Assembly: GCF_026247885.1 (NCBI RefSeq)
Contig: NZ_CP110921.1
Coordinates: 3,107,501-3,171,500, forward strand
DNA: 64,000 bases
Source: Methylococcus mesophilus
GTDB taxonomy: Bacteria; Pseudomonadota; Gammaproteobacteria; Methylococcales; Methylococcaceae
Direction of reading: 5' to 3'
A program made the translations under genes and the position numbers. Each line of letters begins with the position of its first letter. Positions within the stretch are counted from its first letter, which is position 1. A model generated the notes under the pieces. The model was given only the letters and a program-made list of their open reading frames with translations. It had not been told where the DNA came from and did no database searches. Positions 25,125 to 34,550 of the stretch are shown piece by piece.

Positions 25125-25220
25125 GCGAATCTGGCCGGCGCCCGCCTGACCGGAGCGATTTTCTGCCGGACCCGGATGCCCGATGGTTCGGCGAATAATG
25201 CAAATTGTCCGGTTCAGTAG
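25125..25220 (+). pseudogene. 3' remnant of a pentapeptide-repeat gene
   Basis: The frame ending at TAG 25218-25220 reads ANLAGARLTGAIFCRTRMP followed by DGSANN. This is the typical C-terminus of pentapeptide-repeat proteins (A-N/D-L-x-G units, then FCRT-MPDG). Upstream, ATDLKG appears in another frame, so the sequence breaks by frameshift around 25105-25125. Further up the match fades. No start codon is linked to it, so it is a decayed fragment lying 160 bases upstream of the intact pentapeptide gene. The rest of the 24774-25382 gap shows nothing I can support. Confidence 0.65.
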
Positions 25221-25382
25221 ACAGGCGACGTTGCTCGCAAAATATTAAACATTCGAAATAATGCCATAGCGATCCCTCTTTCTGCCCGGATGGGATCGAT
25301 GGATCATGCCGACGATCTGCGAGTTTTCCAGTTGGCAATCGGAGACTGTCATGAGTTTGTCAGAGGATATGGTAGGAGATAT

Positions 25383-26120
25383 ATGCTGAATAACCCGACT
25401 ATCACGTTACAGCAGCGGTTTCTGGCAGGTATCATTAAACTCGGCATGTGTTTGCTGCTTTCGATTGCCGCCGAGGCTCACGCCGCTTCGGTGACAGTAA
25501 CAAACTACGGATGGTTTGTTGCCAGTTTCGCACTGAAAGGCTGTGACAAAGAACTTAATGCCGGCGATATCCCAGTTGAACAATATCGCACCTTCGACCT
25601 GGATGAATTGGGCTGCTCCAAGGAGCAAACGGCGAGGCTAGAGATATATTATAACTGGTGGGGATGGAAAACCCTTGATTTTCCTCCCGTCGTGGAGTTG
25701 CGTTGGGTAGGTGGCGGGGTGTGGCGTGTGATGAATAAGCAGAGCTGGGCGATGGCGACGCAAGGCAATATCTTGATTCGTTTGGACGGCCCTGCGTGGG
25801 CCCCCGAAGCGTCCCTTATTGATTTTAAAAAGGATCTGTGGAAGGCCAACTTGCCTGGTGCGGATCTGGCTGGTGTCGACCTGAGTATGGGGAACCTGGA
25901 GTCTGCCAATCTGCCCAGGGCGGATTTGAGCGGAGCTATCCTACGCAGGGCCGATCTGTCGCGGGCTAATCTGTCCAGCGCGGACTTATCTAGTGCGAAT
26001 TTATACGGCGCGGATTTGAATGGAGCCGACCTTTCCGGAGCGAAGGGCGCTAATCTTGCGGCTGCTATCACGACAGGGTCGACGATCTGTCCCAATAAAA
26101 AGCACGGACCTTGCCGTTGA
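25383..26120 (+). CDS. Exported pentapeptide-repeat protein
   Basis: 245 residues from the ATG at 25383, preceded by TAGGAG. A signal peptide (about 1-35, ending AEAHA) is followed by an unfamiliar beta-rich domain of about 120 residues with four Trp in WWGW and GGGVWRVMNKQSW. About 14 pentapeptide units follow (about 155-230; ANLPGADLAGVDLSMGNLES). Such repeats fold as a right-handed quadrilateral beta-helix. The gene is distinctly more AT-rich than its surroundings. It is the first of five exported-protein genes in a row on this strand. Function unknown. Confidence 0.8.
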   Translation: MLNNPTITLQQRFLAGIIKLGMCLLLSIAAEAHAASVTVTNYGWFVASFALKGCDKELNAGDIPVEQYRTFDLDELGCSKEQTARLEIYYNWWGWKTLDFPPVVELRWVGGGVWRVMNKQSWAMATQGNILIRLDGPAWAPEASLIDFKKDLWKANLPGADLAGVDLSMGNLESANLPRADLSGAILRRADLSRANLSSADLSSANLYGADLNGADLSGAKGANLAAAITTGSTICPNKKHGPCR

Positions 26121-26158
26121 GATTGGTATTGAGTACTTGGCCTGTTTGGAGATCCAGT

Positions 26159-27481
26159 ATGATTAATCGCCTTGGCTACAGCGGCCGTGTTGACTCGAAT
26201 CCTGTCTTGCCGCTCTGCGTGCTGGTGGCGCTGCTGTCGGGAGGGGTTGCCGAGGCCGCCGTGCCGACCCTCAAGGCCGTCAGTCCGCCCGTACGGACCA
26301 GCGGCCTGCCTTCGGTCAGCGCGGACGCAAGCCGTGTGGCCTACATCACCAATGTGGTTCGGAAGCGCGGCGAACAGCAGCGCGATCAGATTTTCCGGTG
26401 GGAGGATGACGCTGCCCATCGCAGGTTGATCAGCCGGAATGGTGAAGGACAACAGGCCACCGGCAACAGTCTTTTTCCCGCGATCAGCGGCGATGGCTCG
26501 GTGGTGGTGTTCGCTTCCGATGCGGCGGATATCGATCCGGCTTGCGCCGTTCCGGGCGTCACGAATATTTTTCGGCAGGATGCCTTGGAACGGGAAACGC
26601 GACCCCTCTGCCTCTCCGTCCCTGCTACAGCGGCGGGCGCCGACAGCGACAGCCTGTATCCGGCGGTCAGCGGCGATGGCCGGGTCGTAAGCTGGGCATC
26701 GTCGGCGAGCAATCTGGTGAACGGTGACAGCAATGGTCTCCCTGACGTGTTTCTCCGCGGTGCCGGTGGAGTCATCCAGCTTGTCAGCATCGCGAGCAGC
26801 GGCGAGCAAGGCGACGGCATAAGCTCCCTCTCCAGCCTGAATGGCGACGGCAGCCGCATCGTCTTCATGTCCGAGGCGACGAATCTGGTTGCCGATGACA
26901 GCAACGGGGTCAGCGACATCTTCCTGCGCGACTTGGCCAGCGGTGAGACCACGCGTATCAGCAAGTCTTCGACGGGCGAGCAGGGCAACGCTCCCAGCTA
27001 TGGCCCTGTCTTCAGCGCCGGAGGCCGCTACGTGGGATTCGTTTCCTCCGCGTCCAACCTGGTTGCGGGCGACAGCAACGGCAAACGAGACATTTTCCTG
27101 CGAGACCTCGAAACCGGTATCAGCGAACGGGTCAGTGTCGCCACCGATGGTGGCCAAGCCGACGGCGACAGCGATTATGCCAGCGTCACTGTCGACGGAC
27201 GCTGCGTCGCCTTCCAGAGCAAGGCCACCAATTTGGTGCCGGACGATGGCAATGGCGATGAGGATGTGTTTGTCCATGACCGGCAGACCCGCAAGACGCT
27301 CCGTGTAAGCGTGAGCGGCAAGGGCAAGGAGGCGCGCGGTGCGGGTTTTTTCCCCGTCATCAGCGCCGACGGCAGTGCCGTGGTTTTCACCTCCGACGCC
27401 CCGGGCCTGACGCCGAACGCCGACGGTAAAGGCGATCCGGATGTCTATGTCCGGCGGTTGGCATCGGGGTGGTGCCGATAG
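26159..27481 (+). CDS. Exported PD40/TolB-like beta-propeller protein
   Basis: 440 residues from the ATG at 26159, after GGAGA; the signal peptide ends near residue 34 (GGVAEA). The body is about six repeats of roughly 60 residues. Each carries a V(I/V)FxSxAxNLV segment followed by a D-S-N-G-x-x-D-I-F-L-R-D loop (four clear copies at about 26700-27290 plus degenerate ones). The Asp/Asn-rich loop resembles a calcium-binding site. The repeats match the PD40/WD40-like propeller of TolB, without TolB's N-terminal domain. A role in binding or display outside the inner membrane is inferred. A start at 26111 would add 16 implausible residues. Confidence 0.8.
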   Translation: MINRLGYSGRVDSNPVLPLCVLVALLSGGVAEAAVPTLKAVSPPVRTSGLPSVSADASRVAYITNVVRKRGEQQRDQIFRWEDDAAHRRLISRNGEGQQATGNSLFPAISGDGSVVVFASDAADIDPACAVPGVTNIFRQDALERETRPLCLSVPATAAGADSDSLYPAVSGDGRVVSWASSASNLVNGDSNGLPDVFLRGAGGVIQLVSIASSGEQGDGISSLSSLNGDGSRIVFMSEATNLVADDSNGVSDIFLRDLASGETTRISKSSTGEQGNAPSYGPVFSAGGRYVGFVSSASNLVAGDSNGKRDIFLRDLETGISERVSVATDGGQADGDSDYASVTVDGRCVAFQSKATNLVPDDGNGDEDVFVHDRQTRKTLRVSVSGKGKEARGAGFFPVISADGSAVVFTSDAPGLTPNADGKGDPDVYVRRLASGWCR

Positions 27482-27583
27482 ATTAGGGAGGTGACAGGAG
27501 GGATATCTCCCGCCTCCCCATCCACCGCGACGAAGCAAGTTTCACCCTTTGAGCCATCAACATTCGGAGACCGTGCCTTGCCT

Positions 27584-29440
27584 ATGTTCCGTATTGAAAG
27601 CGAAGTCCGCTCCACTGGGCGCTCCGCCATTCCGTTTTTGTGCGCCCTGGGCGTCCTGGCAAATCTTGTTTGCTTCCCAGCGCGCGCACTGGCGGAATGG
27701 TCGTGGTCGGATCAGATCGTCGATCTCAGCGCCGCGGGCCGGATCGCTCGCAATCCCGCGGTAGCGGTGGATGCGAGCGGCAATGTGACCGTCGTGTGGG
27801 GGCTCGACAATTCGAACGAGGCTACGATCCTGCAGGGCAACCACTTCAGCACCGGCGGCTGGAGCGGGGGCGTCGATATCGATCGCACGGGCAGCAATTG
27901 GCAGCCCCGTGCCGTGGCGGAGCCGGCTGGCGCCGTGACTGCCGTCTGGGAGTCGAAAACCGGCGAGCAGCGGGCGATCCGGACCGCCCGGTTCAGCAAC
28001 GGCAGCTGGAGCGGCCCGACCGGCCTCAGCGCCCCTGGCCTGGATGCGCGGTCTCCCGCTGTGGCCGGGGACGCAAGCGGCAACGTCACGGCCGTGTGGC
28101 AGCGCGGAAGCACTATCCAAAGCGCGCGGTCGATCGGAGGGAACTGGGAGGGAGTCGTCGACCTGGGAGATGCCGGTGCAGGGTCGGCGTTTCCTCAAGT
28201 GGCAGCGGATGCCAAGGGAAACCTGACTGCAGTATGGGAACGCGGGGGTGACGGCGGCGTAACCATCCAAAGTGCCCGGTTCAGCGAGGGACACTGGGCT
28301 GCTCCCGTCGAAATCAGCGTCCCGGGAAATGATGCAAGGCGGCCGAACGTGGCAACGGACTCGGACGGCAATGTCACGGTGGTCTGGGAACTGGCCAGCG
28401 CTGCGGAACGGACCGTCCAGAGCGCCAGATTCAGTGCCGGCGCCTGGACTGCCCCGATAGATCTGAGCCGGGCAGGCATTCAAGCCGCCAAGGCGCAAGT
28501 TGCGGTCGACGGAACCGGCAACGTTACCGCGGTTTGGGGTGCCAAGGTGGGTACCGATTTGGTCATCCAGAGTGCCCGCTTCGGCAATGAAGGCTGGAGC
28601 AGCGCCGTGGACATCGGCGTCGCGGGCAAACTCGAGACCTGGGGGGAGCGAGGTTTGCCCTCGGCAAAGGTGGCCTCCGCCAGCGCGGGAACGGTGACGG
28701 TCGTTTGGGAGCGCGTCGACGATCACGGCGTGAGCGTCCAAAGTGCCCGTTACGCGTCGGGAAGCTGGGGGGGCGTCACCCAACTCGCCGAGGCGGGAAC
28801 AGCCAGCGCGTTTCCCCAAGTCGTCGCTGATGATGCTGGCAACGTCACCGCGGTGTGGTTGAACGGCGGCATCGTTCAAAGCAAACGAGGTAGCGACAAC
28901 CCCCAGCCGCGCACCTACACCATCACCGTAGCCAAGTCGGGCGAAGGGACCATCACCAGCTCACCGGAGGGCATCGATTGCGGGACGGTCTGTAACGCCG
29001 CCTTCGAGGAGGGCAGCTATGTCTTTTTGTTCGCCAAGCCGGGTTCCGGCCAAGTGATAAGCGGCTGGTCGGGCGACTGCGGGCAGTGGATAGGGCCTCC
29101 GAAAGAATCCTGTACCTTGACCATGAAATCCAACAAGACCGCAAGCGTCTCGTTCCGCCCTGCCAGTGCCAAGACAAAGACGCTGCAATTGATAAAGAAG
29201 GGCAAGGGCACCGGAACCATCCACAGCGAACCCGCCGGATTGTCCTGCCGGGAAGATTGCCGGGCCACCTTTGCCAGTTTCGAGAAAGGGGCTCGAGTGG
29301 TGTTGACGGCAGCAGCGGGCGAAGGCTCCCGCTTCAAGGGTTGGAGTGGCGCCTGTTTTGGCAAGAAGACAACCTGCGTGGTGAAGATGGGCGAGAGCAA
29401 GCGGGTTGGCGCGAAATTCGATACCTATCCAAGGAATTGA
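27584..29440 (+). CDS. Exported VTAVW-repeat protein with two C-terminal B-repeat domains
   Basis: 618 residues from the ATG at 27584; a TTG at 27578 has the better spacing to GGAGA. A signal peptide (about 1-37, ending ARALA) is followed by about eight tandem repeats of about 50 residues. Each ends in GN(V/L)T(A/V)VW and contains a (I/V)QSARFS-G-W core (about 50-460), probably a beta-propeller. The C-terminus has two related domains of about 75 residues (about 480-555 and 560-635), each with GxGTI, a Cys pair and a GWSG-C motif. These look like divergent InlB-type B-repeats with disulfides. The protein is probably secreted or surface-located. Function unknown. Confidence 0.8.
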   Translation: MFRIESEVRSTGRSAIPFLCALGVLANLVCFPARALAEWSWSDQIVDLSAAGRIARNPAVAVDASGNVTVVWGLDNSNEATILQGNHFSTGGWSGGVDIDRTGSNWQPRAVAEPAGAVTAVWESKTGEQRAIRTARFSNGSWSGPTGLSAPGLDARSPAVAGDASGNVTAVWQRGSTIQSARSIGGNWEGVVDLGDAGAGSAFPQVAADAKGNLTAVWERGGDGGVTIQSARFSEGHWAAPVEISVPGNDARRPNVATDSDGNVTVVWELASAAERTVQSARFSAGAWTAPIDLSRAGIQAAKAQVAVDGTGNVTAVWGAKVGTDLVIQSARFGNEGWSSAVDIGVAGKLETWGERGLPSAKVASASAGTVTVVWERVDDHGVSVQSARYASGSWGGVTQLAEAGTASAFPQVVADDAGNVTAVWLNGGIVQSKRGSDNPQPRTYTITVAKSGEGTITSSPEGIDCGTVCNAAFEEGSYVFLFAKPGSGQVISGWSGDCGQWIGPPKESCTLTMKSNKTASVSFRPASAKTKTLQLIKKGKGTGTIHSEPAGLSCREDCRATFASFEKGARVVLTAAAGEGSRFKGWSGACFGKKTTCVVKMGESKRVGAKFDTYPRN

Positions 29441-29548
29441 GCCCAACGAAATTGAAAATGACTTGCCAGGTATTCCACATAGACAGGGGAATACAGTTTG
29501 AAAGGTAATTCCGTACTATCGCCAGCAAAGCTATTGAAGGAAGCTATC

Positions 29549-31813
29549 ATGGCCCGCTATGCAGGACTCATCATTTTTGTCGCTTTCGTTGGTTTCTCAT
29601 CGATAAGCGCGCTCGGTGCCATGCCTCCCGGCCAGCCTGATGAAAGGCTGATCGTAGGCGTGGACGAGGTGCCGGGCGATTTACTTTCCGCGGAAGAAGT
29701 CGAAAAAATCCGAATACTTCAAGCCGCAGCCGCGCCTCGTGTGCTCAGCGGCATCGATCCGGCCGGAAGGGTTGCCTTGGTTTTGCGCCCAAATAATGAA
29801 GATGCATTAGGTTTTCTGGATATCGAGACAGGCGGTTTTACCCCGGTGGGCTTCGGAGGAACACAACCACCGGTCCTGGACGGCTCTAAAGCATTACGTT
29901 GGGCAAACGGAACGGAGATATTGACCTGGGCGAAGGGAGAGGTCGGGGAGACCCCATGGGTGTTGCTTCGAGTCGACTCTATAACCGGTAAAATTTCCCG
30001 GAGTCCGTTATTGCTGAATGCTGGCGATACCCCGGCGAGCCTTTCCCCGGATGGCCGGCTTTTGCTGTTGACGGCCAAACCCGACACGGCGATTTCGGAA
30101 GGGAGAGTTTCAGTCCCACGTTCTTCGGCGACGGGTGTCGATCCATTCGACATCAAGGCGCCATTGGGGTTGTACGCATCCGAGGGCGAGGGGGAAGGCA
30201 GCCCCCGCTTCATGGTGGCGAGCGAGGGGGTAACCTACTCCATTTTCGATCAGTCGACGGGGAAAAAGCACCCGCTCCTCACTTTGCCGGCAGGTACGGC
30301 GTTGTACGATTTCGGTGCCGTGACGCCCTATGCCTGGTCCCAAGACGGCAGCAAGCTGGGATTCGTTCGGACCATCATCCCCATCGAAAGCTCGCGAGGC
30401 AGGGAAAGTGTAATTGATGTGCTGACCCAGTCGGCTTTGGGGCAGCTTGATCCGGCGGATAATCCGTTTGTCCAGGAAAATGCGGTAGAAATTTTTGACC
30501 TGAAGGAATCGAAGCATTCACAACTCCTTGCCGGACAGAGCGGTGGCGATATCTTCAAAGGCATGTCATGGAGTCCGGACGGCGCCTCGTTCATGGCGCT
30601 TGCAGAGCCGCCGGTAAGCCTGCGCGGACGCAAATATCCGATCTTTTATCCGGAAAAAGGCTATACGGTTTACAAATTCTATGATGCGACACTGAATCCG
30701 ATCGCCAGACTGGATAAGCCGGAGCTCGGCAGCTACCTGCAACAGCCATTTTATCTTTCCTCACAGGATGTCCTGTTTCCGACTGTCGATGGTTTGAGCG
30801 TTCAGCTTTATCGGTATGGCACGGGGAGTGGAGTGCTCGAAAAGATCAGCGCCGCGGAAGGGGAGTATGGGACGGTCTGGGCCACAGCCGCTCGGCAGCG
30901 GCTGGTGTTCGCTCACAGCTCCTTTGTCGATCCACCGGAGTTATACCGGATGAGTCTGGATGGATCTGCCATGACCGCTTTGACGGCAGATAATGCCCAG
31001 GCGAAGGCGCAGAATTCCGTTCAGGTTCATACGATTTCGCTCCCTGTCAAAAGCGGCGCGCAGCGCTCGGCCTATCTCATCCAACCTGCCGGAACGGAAT
31101 TTCCCCCTCGGAATGTTCCGATGGTATTGTGGCAGCAGGGAGGCCCCGGCGGCGAGATGATCAACAGTTGGAGCGCCGTCGCCGAGTCGCCTTTCAATTT
31201 GTTGCCCAACTTCGGCATTTCCGTTCTGATGCTGCCTTTACAGATGCGTCCGGGCTGGGGAGAAAGGCAATGGTTCGATCTGGCAAACGGCCGCAACTTC
31301 GGCCGGATAGATATCGATGAGGCCGCCCAGTTCGTGCGTAGGCTGGTGGCCAAAGGCTACACTTCCAAACAGCGGGTCGGAATTTCAGGGTGTTCCTACG
31401 GCGGCTATTTTGCAAGCCAGAGCGTGGCGCGGCATCCCGGTCTTTACGCCGCGGCCAATCCGGCTTGCAGCCTCCTCGACATTCCCGCCGAATTTGCCTC
31501 CGGCTATGCCGCGTTCATAGCTTTTCTGGAAGGGAAAACCCCCTATCAGAACCTGAGGAAGTACCGCGCGGATTCCCCGGTTTATCAAGCCGCTCGCGTG
31601 GTGACCCCCACGCTGGTTTTCCACGGCAGTCAGGATTTTCTGCCCGTCGGCATCGCGGCGAACTTCTACGCGGGCATCTCGGGCCGAGGCACCCCGGCTC
31701 GAATGGTGGAATTCAACGGCGAGGGTCATGGCATTCACGAGCCCAAGAACGCGTTGTATCAGGCGCAGGAGCAAATTGCCTGGTTTCGCTATTATTTGGG
31801 GCAGGATCGATAG
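29549..31813 (+). CDS. Exported S9 family (prolyl oligopeptidase-like) peptidase
   Basis: 754 residues from the ATG at 29549 (GAAGGA upstream), with a signal peptide of about 24 residues. An N-terminal propeller-like region (about 50-500; SPDGRLLLL, WSPDGASFM) precedes an alpha/beta-hydrolase domain. The catalytic triad is complete: Ser616 in GISGCSYGGYF, Asp696 in HGSQDFLPV, His727 in GEGHGIH. The Gly before the Ser is followed by Cys rather than the usual small polar residue. S9 enzymes cleave short peptides in the periplasm or outside. The base composition is more AT-rich than flanking core genes. Confidence 0.88.
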   Translation: MARYAGLIIFVAFVGFSSISALGAMPPGQPDERLIVGVDEVPGDLLSAEEVEKIRILQAAAAPRVLSGIDPAGRVALVLRPNNEDALGFLDIETGGFTPVGFGGTQPPVLDGSKALRWANGTEILTWAKGEVGETPWVLLRVDSITGKISRSPLLLNAGDTPASLSPDGRLLLLTAKPDTAISEGRVSVPRSSATGVDPFDIKAPLGLYASEGEGEGSPRFMVASEGVTYSIFDQSTGKKHPLLTLPAGTALYDFGAVTPYAWSQDGSKLGFVRTIIPIESSRGRESVIDVLTQSALGQLDPADNPFVQENAVEIFDLKESKHSQLLAGQSGGDIFKGMSWSPDGASFMALAEPPVSLRGRKYPIFYPEKGYTVYKFYDATLNPIARLDKPELGSYLQQPFYLSSQDVLFPTVDGLSVQLYRYGTGSGVLEKISAAEGEYGTVWATAARQRLVFAHSSFVDPPELYRMSLDGSAMTALTADNAQAKAQNSVQVHTISLPVKSGAQRSAYLIQPAGTEFPPRNVPMVLWQQGGPGGEMINSWSAVAESPFNLLPNFGISVLMLPLQMRPGWGERQWFDLANGRNFGRIDIDEAAQFVRRLVAKGYTSKQRVGISGCSYGGYFASQSVARHPGLYAAANPACSLLDIPAEFASGYAAFIAFLEGKTPYQNLRKYRADSPVYQAARVVTPTLVFHGSQDFLPVGIAANFYAGISGRGTPARMVEFNGEGHGIHEPKNALYQAQEQIAWFRYYLGQDR

Positions 31814-32013
31814 ACAGACAGTACGTTTAGCCGGTGCCTCGGGGTACAGCGGCGTTGTGTTGATTAAGTGACGAGCGGCAAGCACCTTTTTTCGAAGTGC
31901 TCTTTTGGGCCACTCATATTGCGGTGAAGGAAGCGGGCTCGTGTTGTCGTCTTTCGCGCTTGCGCTAAGGCCTGAAAAGTGAAACCGAATTTTGTATTGT
32001 CTGGAGTGCAGGA

Positions 32014-33768
32014 ATGACGAAACCGCGTATTCACCATCCTTCTGTCACTGTTGCGGCCGTGCTGGCAGCTTTGCTGCTGGGAGCCGCGCCTCCCGATGCT
32101 TGGGCGGTGGATGCGCCGGCCAAGGCCTTCGTCATGCTGAAGGCGGACGTGGGGACGCAAGCGCCCCGTCCGGCCGATCCGGCTTTGCTGGGCCAGTGGC
32201 GGGCGGCCACCGGCGTCGCGCTGACATGGAGCGGCAATACCCGCACCGGTGCGCAGATCCTCGAGTTTCCCTCCGGTATCTCCAGCGCGGATGTTCAGGC
32301 GGCGGTGCGGCGCATGGGGGCCGCGGAGGGTGTGCTATGGGCGGAAAGCGAAGGCGGCCAGCCGGTGCGGTCTTCCCGGCAGCAGGCCAAAGCCGCGGAG
32401 GTCCGGCCGGCGATTAGGGAATTCATCGTCAAGCTGAAGAGCGGAGACGGCGAGACCGTGGAAGCCGAGATCACGCGACTGGCGGCCATCGCCGGTATCG
32501 GGCTGGCGCCCTCGCGGTCCACGACCGGTGCCAGGGTGTACCGGCTGGCCCGTCCGGTCGACGAAAACGAAGCCCGGGAGATCGAACGGAAGCTGGAGGA
32601 GGCGGCAGGAGTGGTGTATGCCGATCCGGTCCGGATGAAGTACGCCAGGACCGTCGTGCCCGACGATCCCAAGTTCAAGAAGGAATGGCATCTGCACAGC
32701 GGCGACGGGGCTCAGGCCGGATCGGCGAACGTTCAGGCGGCCTGGGAGCTGACGCGCGGTTCGCCGGAGGTCGCGGTGGCGGTGGTGGACTCCGGGATTC
32801 TGTTCAAGCCGACGCATCCGGATCTGAAAAGCCGGATGGTGTTCGCGGACGAAGATCGCACCGCCATCGTCGGCTGGGACCTGGTGAGCGATGCCGAACT
32901 GGCGCGTGACGGCAACGGACGCGATCCCAAACCCAAGGACGAGGGCGACTGGCGGCGGGCCGGTTACTGCGGGGAAGACTCCGAAGCGCAACCCAGTTCC
33001 TGGCACGGCAGCCATGTGGCGGGAACGGTCGGGGCGGCGACCGACAATGGCCGAGGCATCAGCGGGGTCGACTGGTTCGCGAAGATCGTTCCCGTCCGGG
33101 TGCTCGCGGCCTGCGGGGGCGACGATGCGGACATCGCGGATGGCATCTATTGGGCGGCGGGGAGGTCGGATGTGCCCGGCACCGAAGCCAATCCACTGCC
33201 CGCGCGCGTGATCAACCTGAGCCTGGGCGGGGACGGCCCCTGTTCGGATTCCTACCAGGCGGTCATCGACTATGCGTTGTCGCGCAATGCCGTCGTGGTG
33301 GTCTCTTCCGGCAACGAGGGCGAGGACACCGCCAACAAGGCGCCGGCAAATTGCCATGGCGTCATCGCCGTGGCATCGGTCCGCCCCGACGGCAACCTGG
33401 CCGACTACAGCAACTTCGGACAACAAGTCGCCCTGGCTGCGCCCGGCGGGGAAACCGCTGACGGCGATTCCAACGGCATCCTGTCGACCGTCAACGCCAG
33501 CAAGAAGCGCCCCGCTGCGGACGGGATGAAATACGGCTGGGAGCAGGGAACGAGCATGGCGGCGCCGGTGGTCTCCGGCGTCGTGTCGCTGATGCTGGCG
33601 GCGGATACCGGGGGCAGGCTTAATCCCCAGAAGGTCAGGGACACCCTCACGGCGACGGCTCGTCCGTTCCCGGAGGGGACCCGGTGCGCGACCGACCTTC
33701 AGGGCGCGTGCGGCGCAGGTATCGTCGACGCCCGTGCGGCCGTCAAGGCCGTGCAAGACCTGCAGTGA
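32014..33768 (+). CDS. Secreted subtilisin-like (S8) serine protease
   Basis: 584 residues with a signal peptide (about 1-31, ending AWA). A propeptide region of about 190 residues includes an inhibitor-I9-like part (IREFIVKLKSGDGETVEAEI). The catalytic domain runs from about 235. The triad is visible as Asp259 (VAVVDSGI), His331 (HGSHVAGT) and Ser514 (GTSMAAP), with oxyanion Asn434 (SSGNEG). Paired Cys suggest disulfides and export to an oxidising compartment. The gene ends 18 bases before the convergent atpF stop and closes the block of exported proteins. Confidence 0.92.
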   Translation: MTKPRIHHPSVTVAAVLAALLLGAAPPDAWAVDAPAKAFVMLKADVGTQAPRPADPALLGQWRAATGVALTWSGNTRTGAQILEFPSGISSADVQAAVRRMGAAEGVLWAESEGGQPVRSSRQQAKAAEVRPAIREFIVKLKSGDGETVEAEITRLAAIAGIGLAPSRSTTGARVYRLARPVDENEAREIERKLEEAAGVVYADPVRMKYARTVVPDDPKFKKEWHLHSGDGAQAGSANVQAAWELTRGSPEVAVAVVDSGILFKPTHPDLKSRMVFADEDRTAIVGWDLVSDAELARDGNGRDPKPKDEGDWRRAGYCGEDSEAQPSSWHGSHVAGTVGAATDNGRGISGVDWFAKIVPVRVLAACGGDDADIADGIYWAAGRSDVPGTEANPLPARVINLSLGGDGPCSDSYQAVIDYALSRNAVVVVSSGNEGEDTANKAPANCHGVIAVASVRPDGNLADYSNFGQQVALAAPGGETADGDSNGILSTVNASKKRPAADGMKYGWEQGTSMAAPVVSGVVSLMLAADTGGRLNPQKVRDTLTATARPFPEGTRCATDLQGACGAGIVDARAAVKAVQDLQ

Positions 33769-33786
33769 CTCCGGAGCGGCCGGGGT

Positions 33787-34548
33787 TCACCCGCCGCCAA
33801 GGGAGTTCTCCGCACCGTCCGCAAAAAACTTCAGTTCCTCCCCGACATTGGCTGCGAGCACCAGATGGCCCGCCCGCAGCCGGATGCCGCAGATGAGGGC
33901 CGGGTCCTCGCGGAAACGCCAGGCGATGGTACGGCCGGTACGGTTTTCGATCATCCGCGTGAGGCCGGCGCAGGATTCGGGCTTCAGCGGGAACGCGCTG
34001 GCGATTTCGGCTTCGGCGCGTTCCGGTTCCTCCAGCGCGCGTGTCAGCGCGAGCCAATGCTCGGGGTCCATGGCGGCGAGGTCCTCGCCGAACATCCGGA
34101 GCAGGGCGGCTTCCATCTCCGGCCCGGCCAGCCGCTCGAGAAAGCGGGCAGCGAACTGCCGGCTCAGGCGCAGGGCCTCGCGCTCGAGGTCCGATTCCAT
34201 GTCGCGGCGCTGGCGCTCGATGAGTACCTGGGCCTTTTCCCGTTCGGCGTCCAGCGCCTTCTCCAGCTCGCCCAAAGCGCGCTGCCGTTCCGCTTCGAGT
34301 TCCCGTTTGAAGGTTTCGCGCGCCTGCCGTTTTTCGGTTTCCCAATCGGCCAGCCGCGATTCGTACTGCATCCGCAAGGCTTCCGCCGCCGCCTGGGTGT
34401 CGTGGGCCTCGTCCACCGTCCGGGCGATCTGCCGGCGCCGTTCGTCGATGGCCGCGCTCACCGGCTGGTACAGAAAGCGCTTGAGCAGCCACACCAGGAT
34501 CAGGAAATTGACGACTTCCAGAACGAAGGTGGAAGGGTTCAGGTCCAC
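33787..34548 (-). CDS. atpF: N-type F-ATPase b subunit with delta-like C-terminal region
   Basis: 253 residues, about 100 longer than ordinary b. One membrane helix (about 8-25, VLEVVNFLILVWLLKRFLYQ) is followed by a long charged coiled coil (about 35-140). The C-terminal part ends with DPALICGIRLRAGHLVLAANVG, resembling the C-terminus of delta (AtpH). A b/delta-combined stator is a known trait of N-ATPases, which lack a separate delta gene. In the usual order alpha should follow directly; here it is 10 kb away. The gene starts 2 bases after the c-subunit stop. Confidence 0.85.
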   Translation of the reverse strand: MDLNPSTFVLEVVNFLILVWLLKRFLYQPVSAAIDERRRQIARTVDEAHDTQAAAEALRMQYESRLADWETEKRQARETFKRELEAERQRALGELEKALDAEREKAQVLIERQRRDMESDLEREALRLSRQFAARFLERLAGPEMEAALLRMFGEDLAAMDPEHWLALTRALEEPERAEAEIASAFPLKPESCAGLTRMIENRTGRTIAWRFREDPALICGIRLRAGHLVLAANVGEELKFFADGAENSLGGG

Positions 34549-34550
34549 GG

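Noticed and set aside
25649..27538. 629-codon minus-strand frame
   Set aside because: It mirrors the pentapeptide and propeller genes; its apparent repeats are only the complements of theirs.
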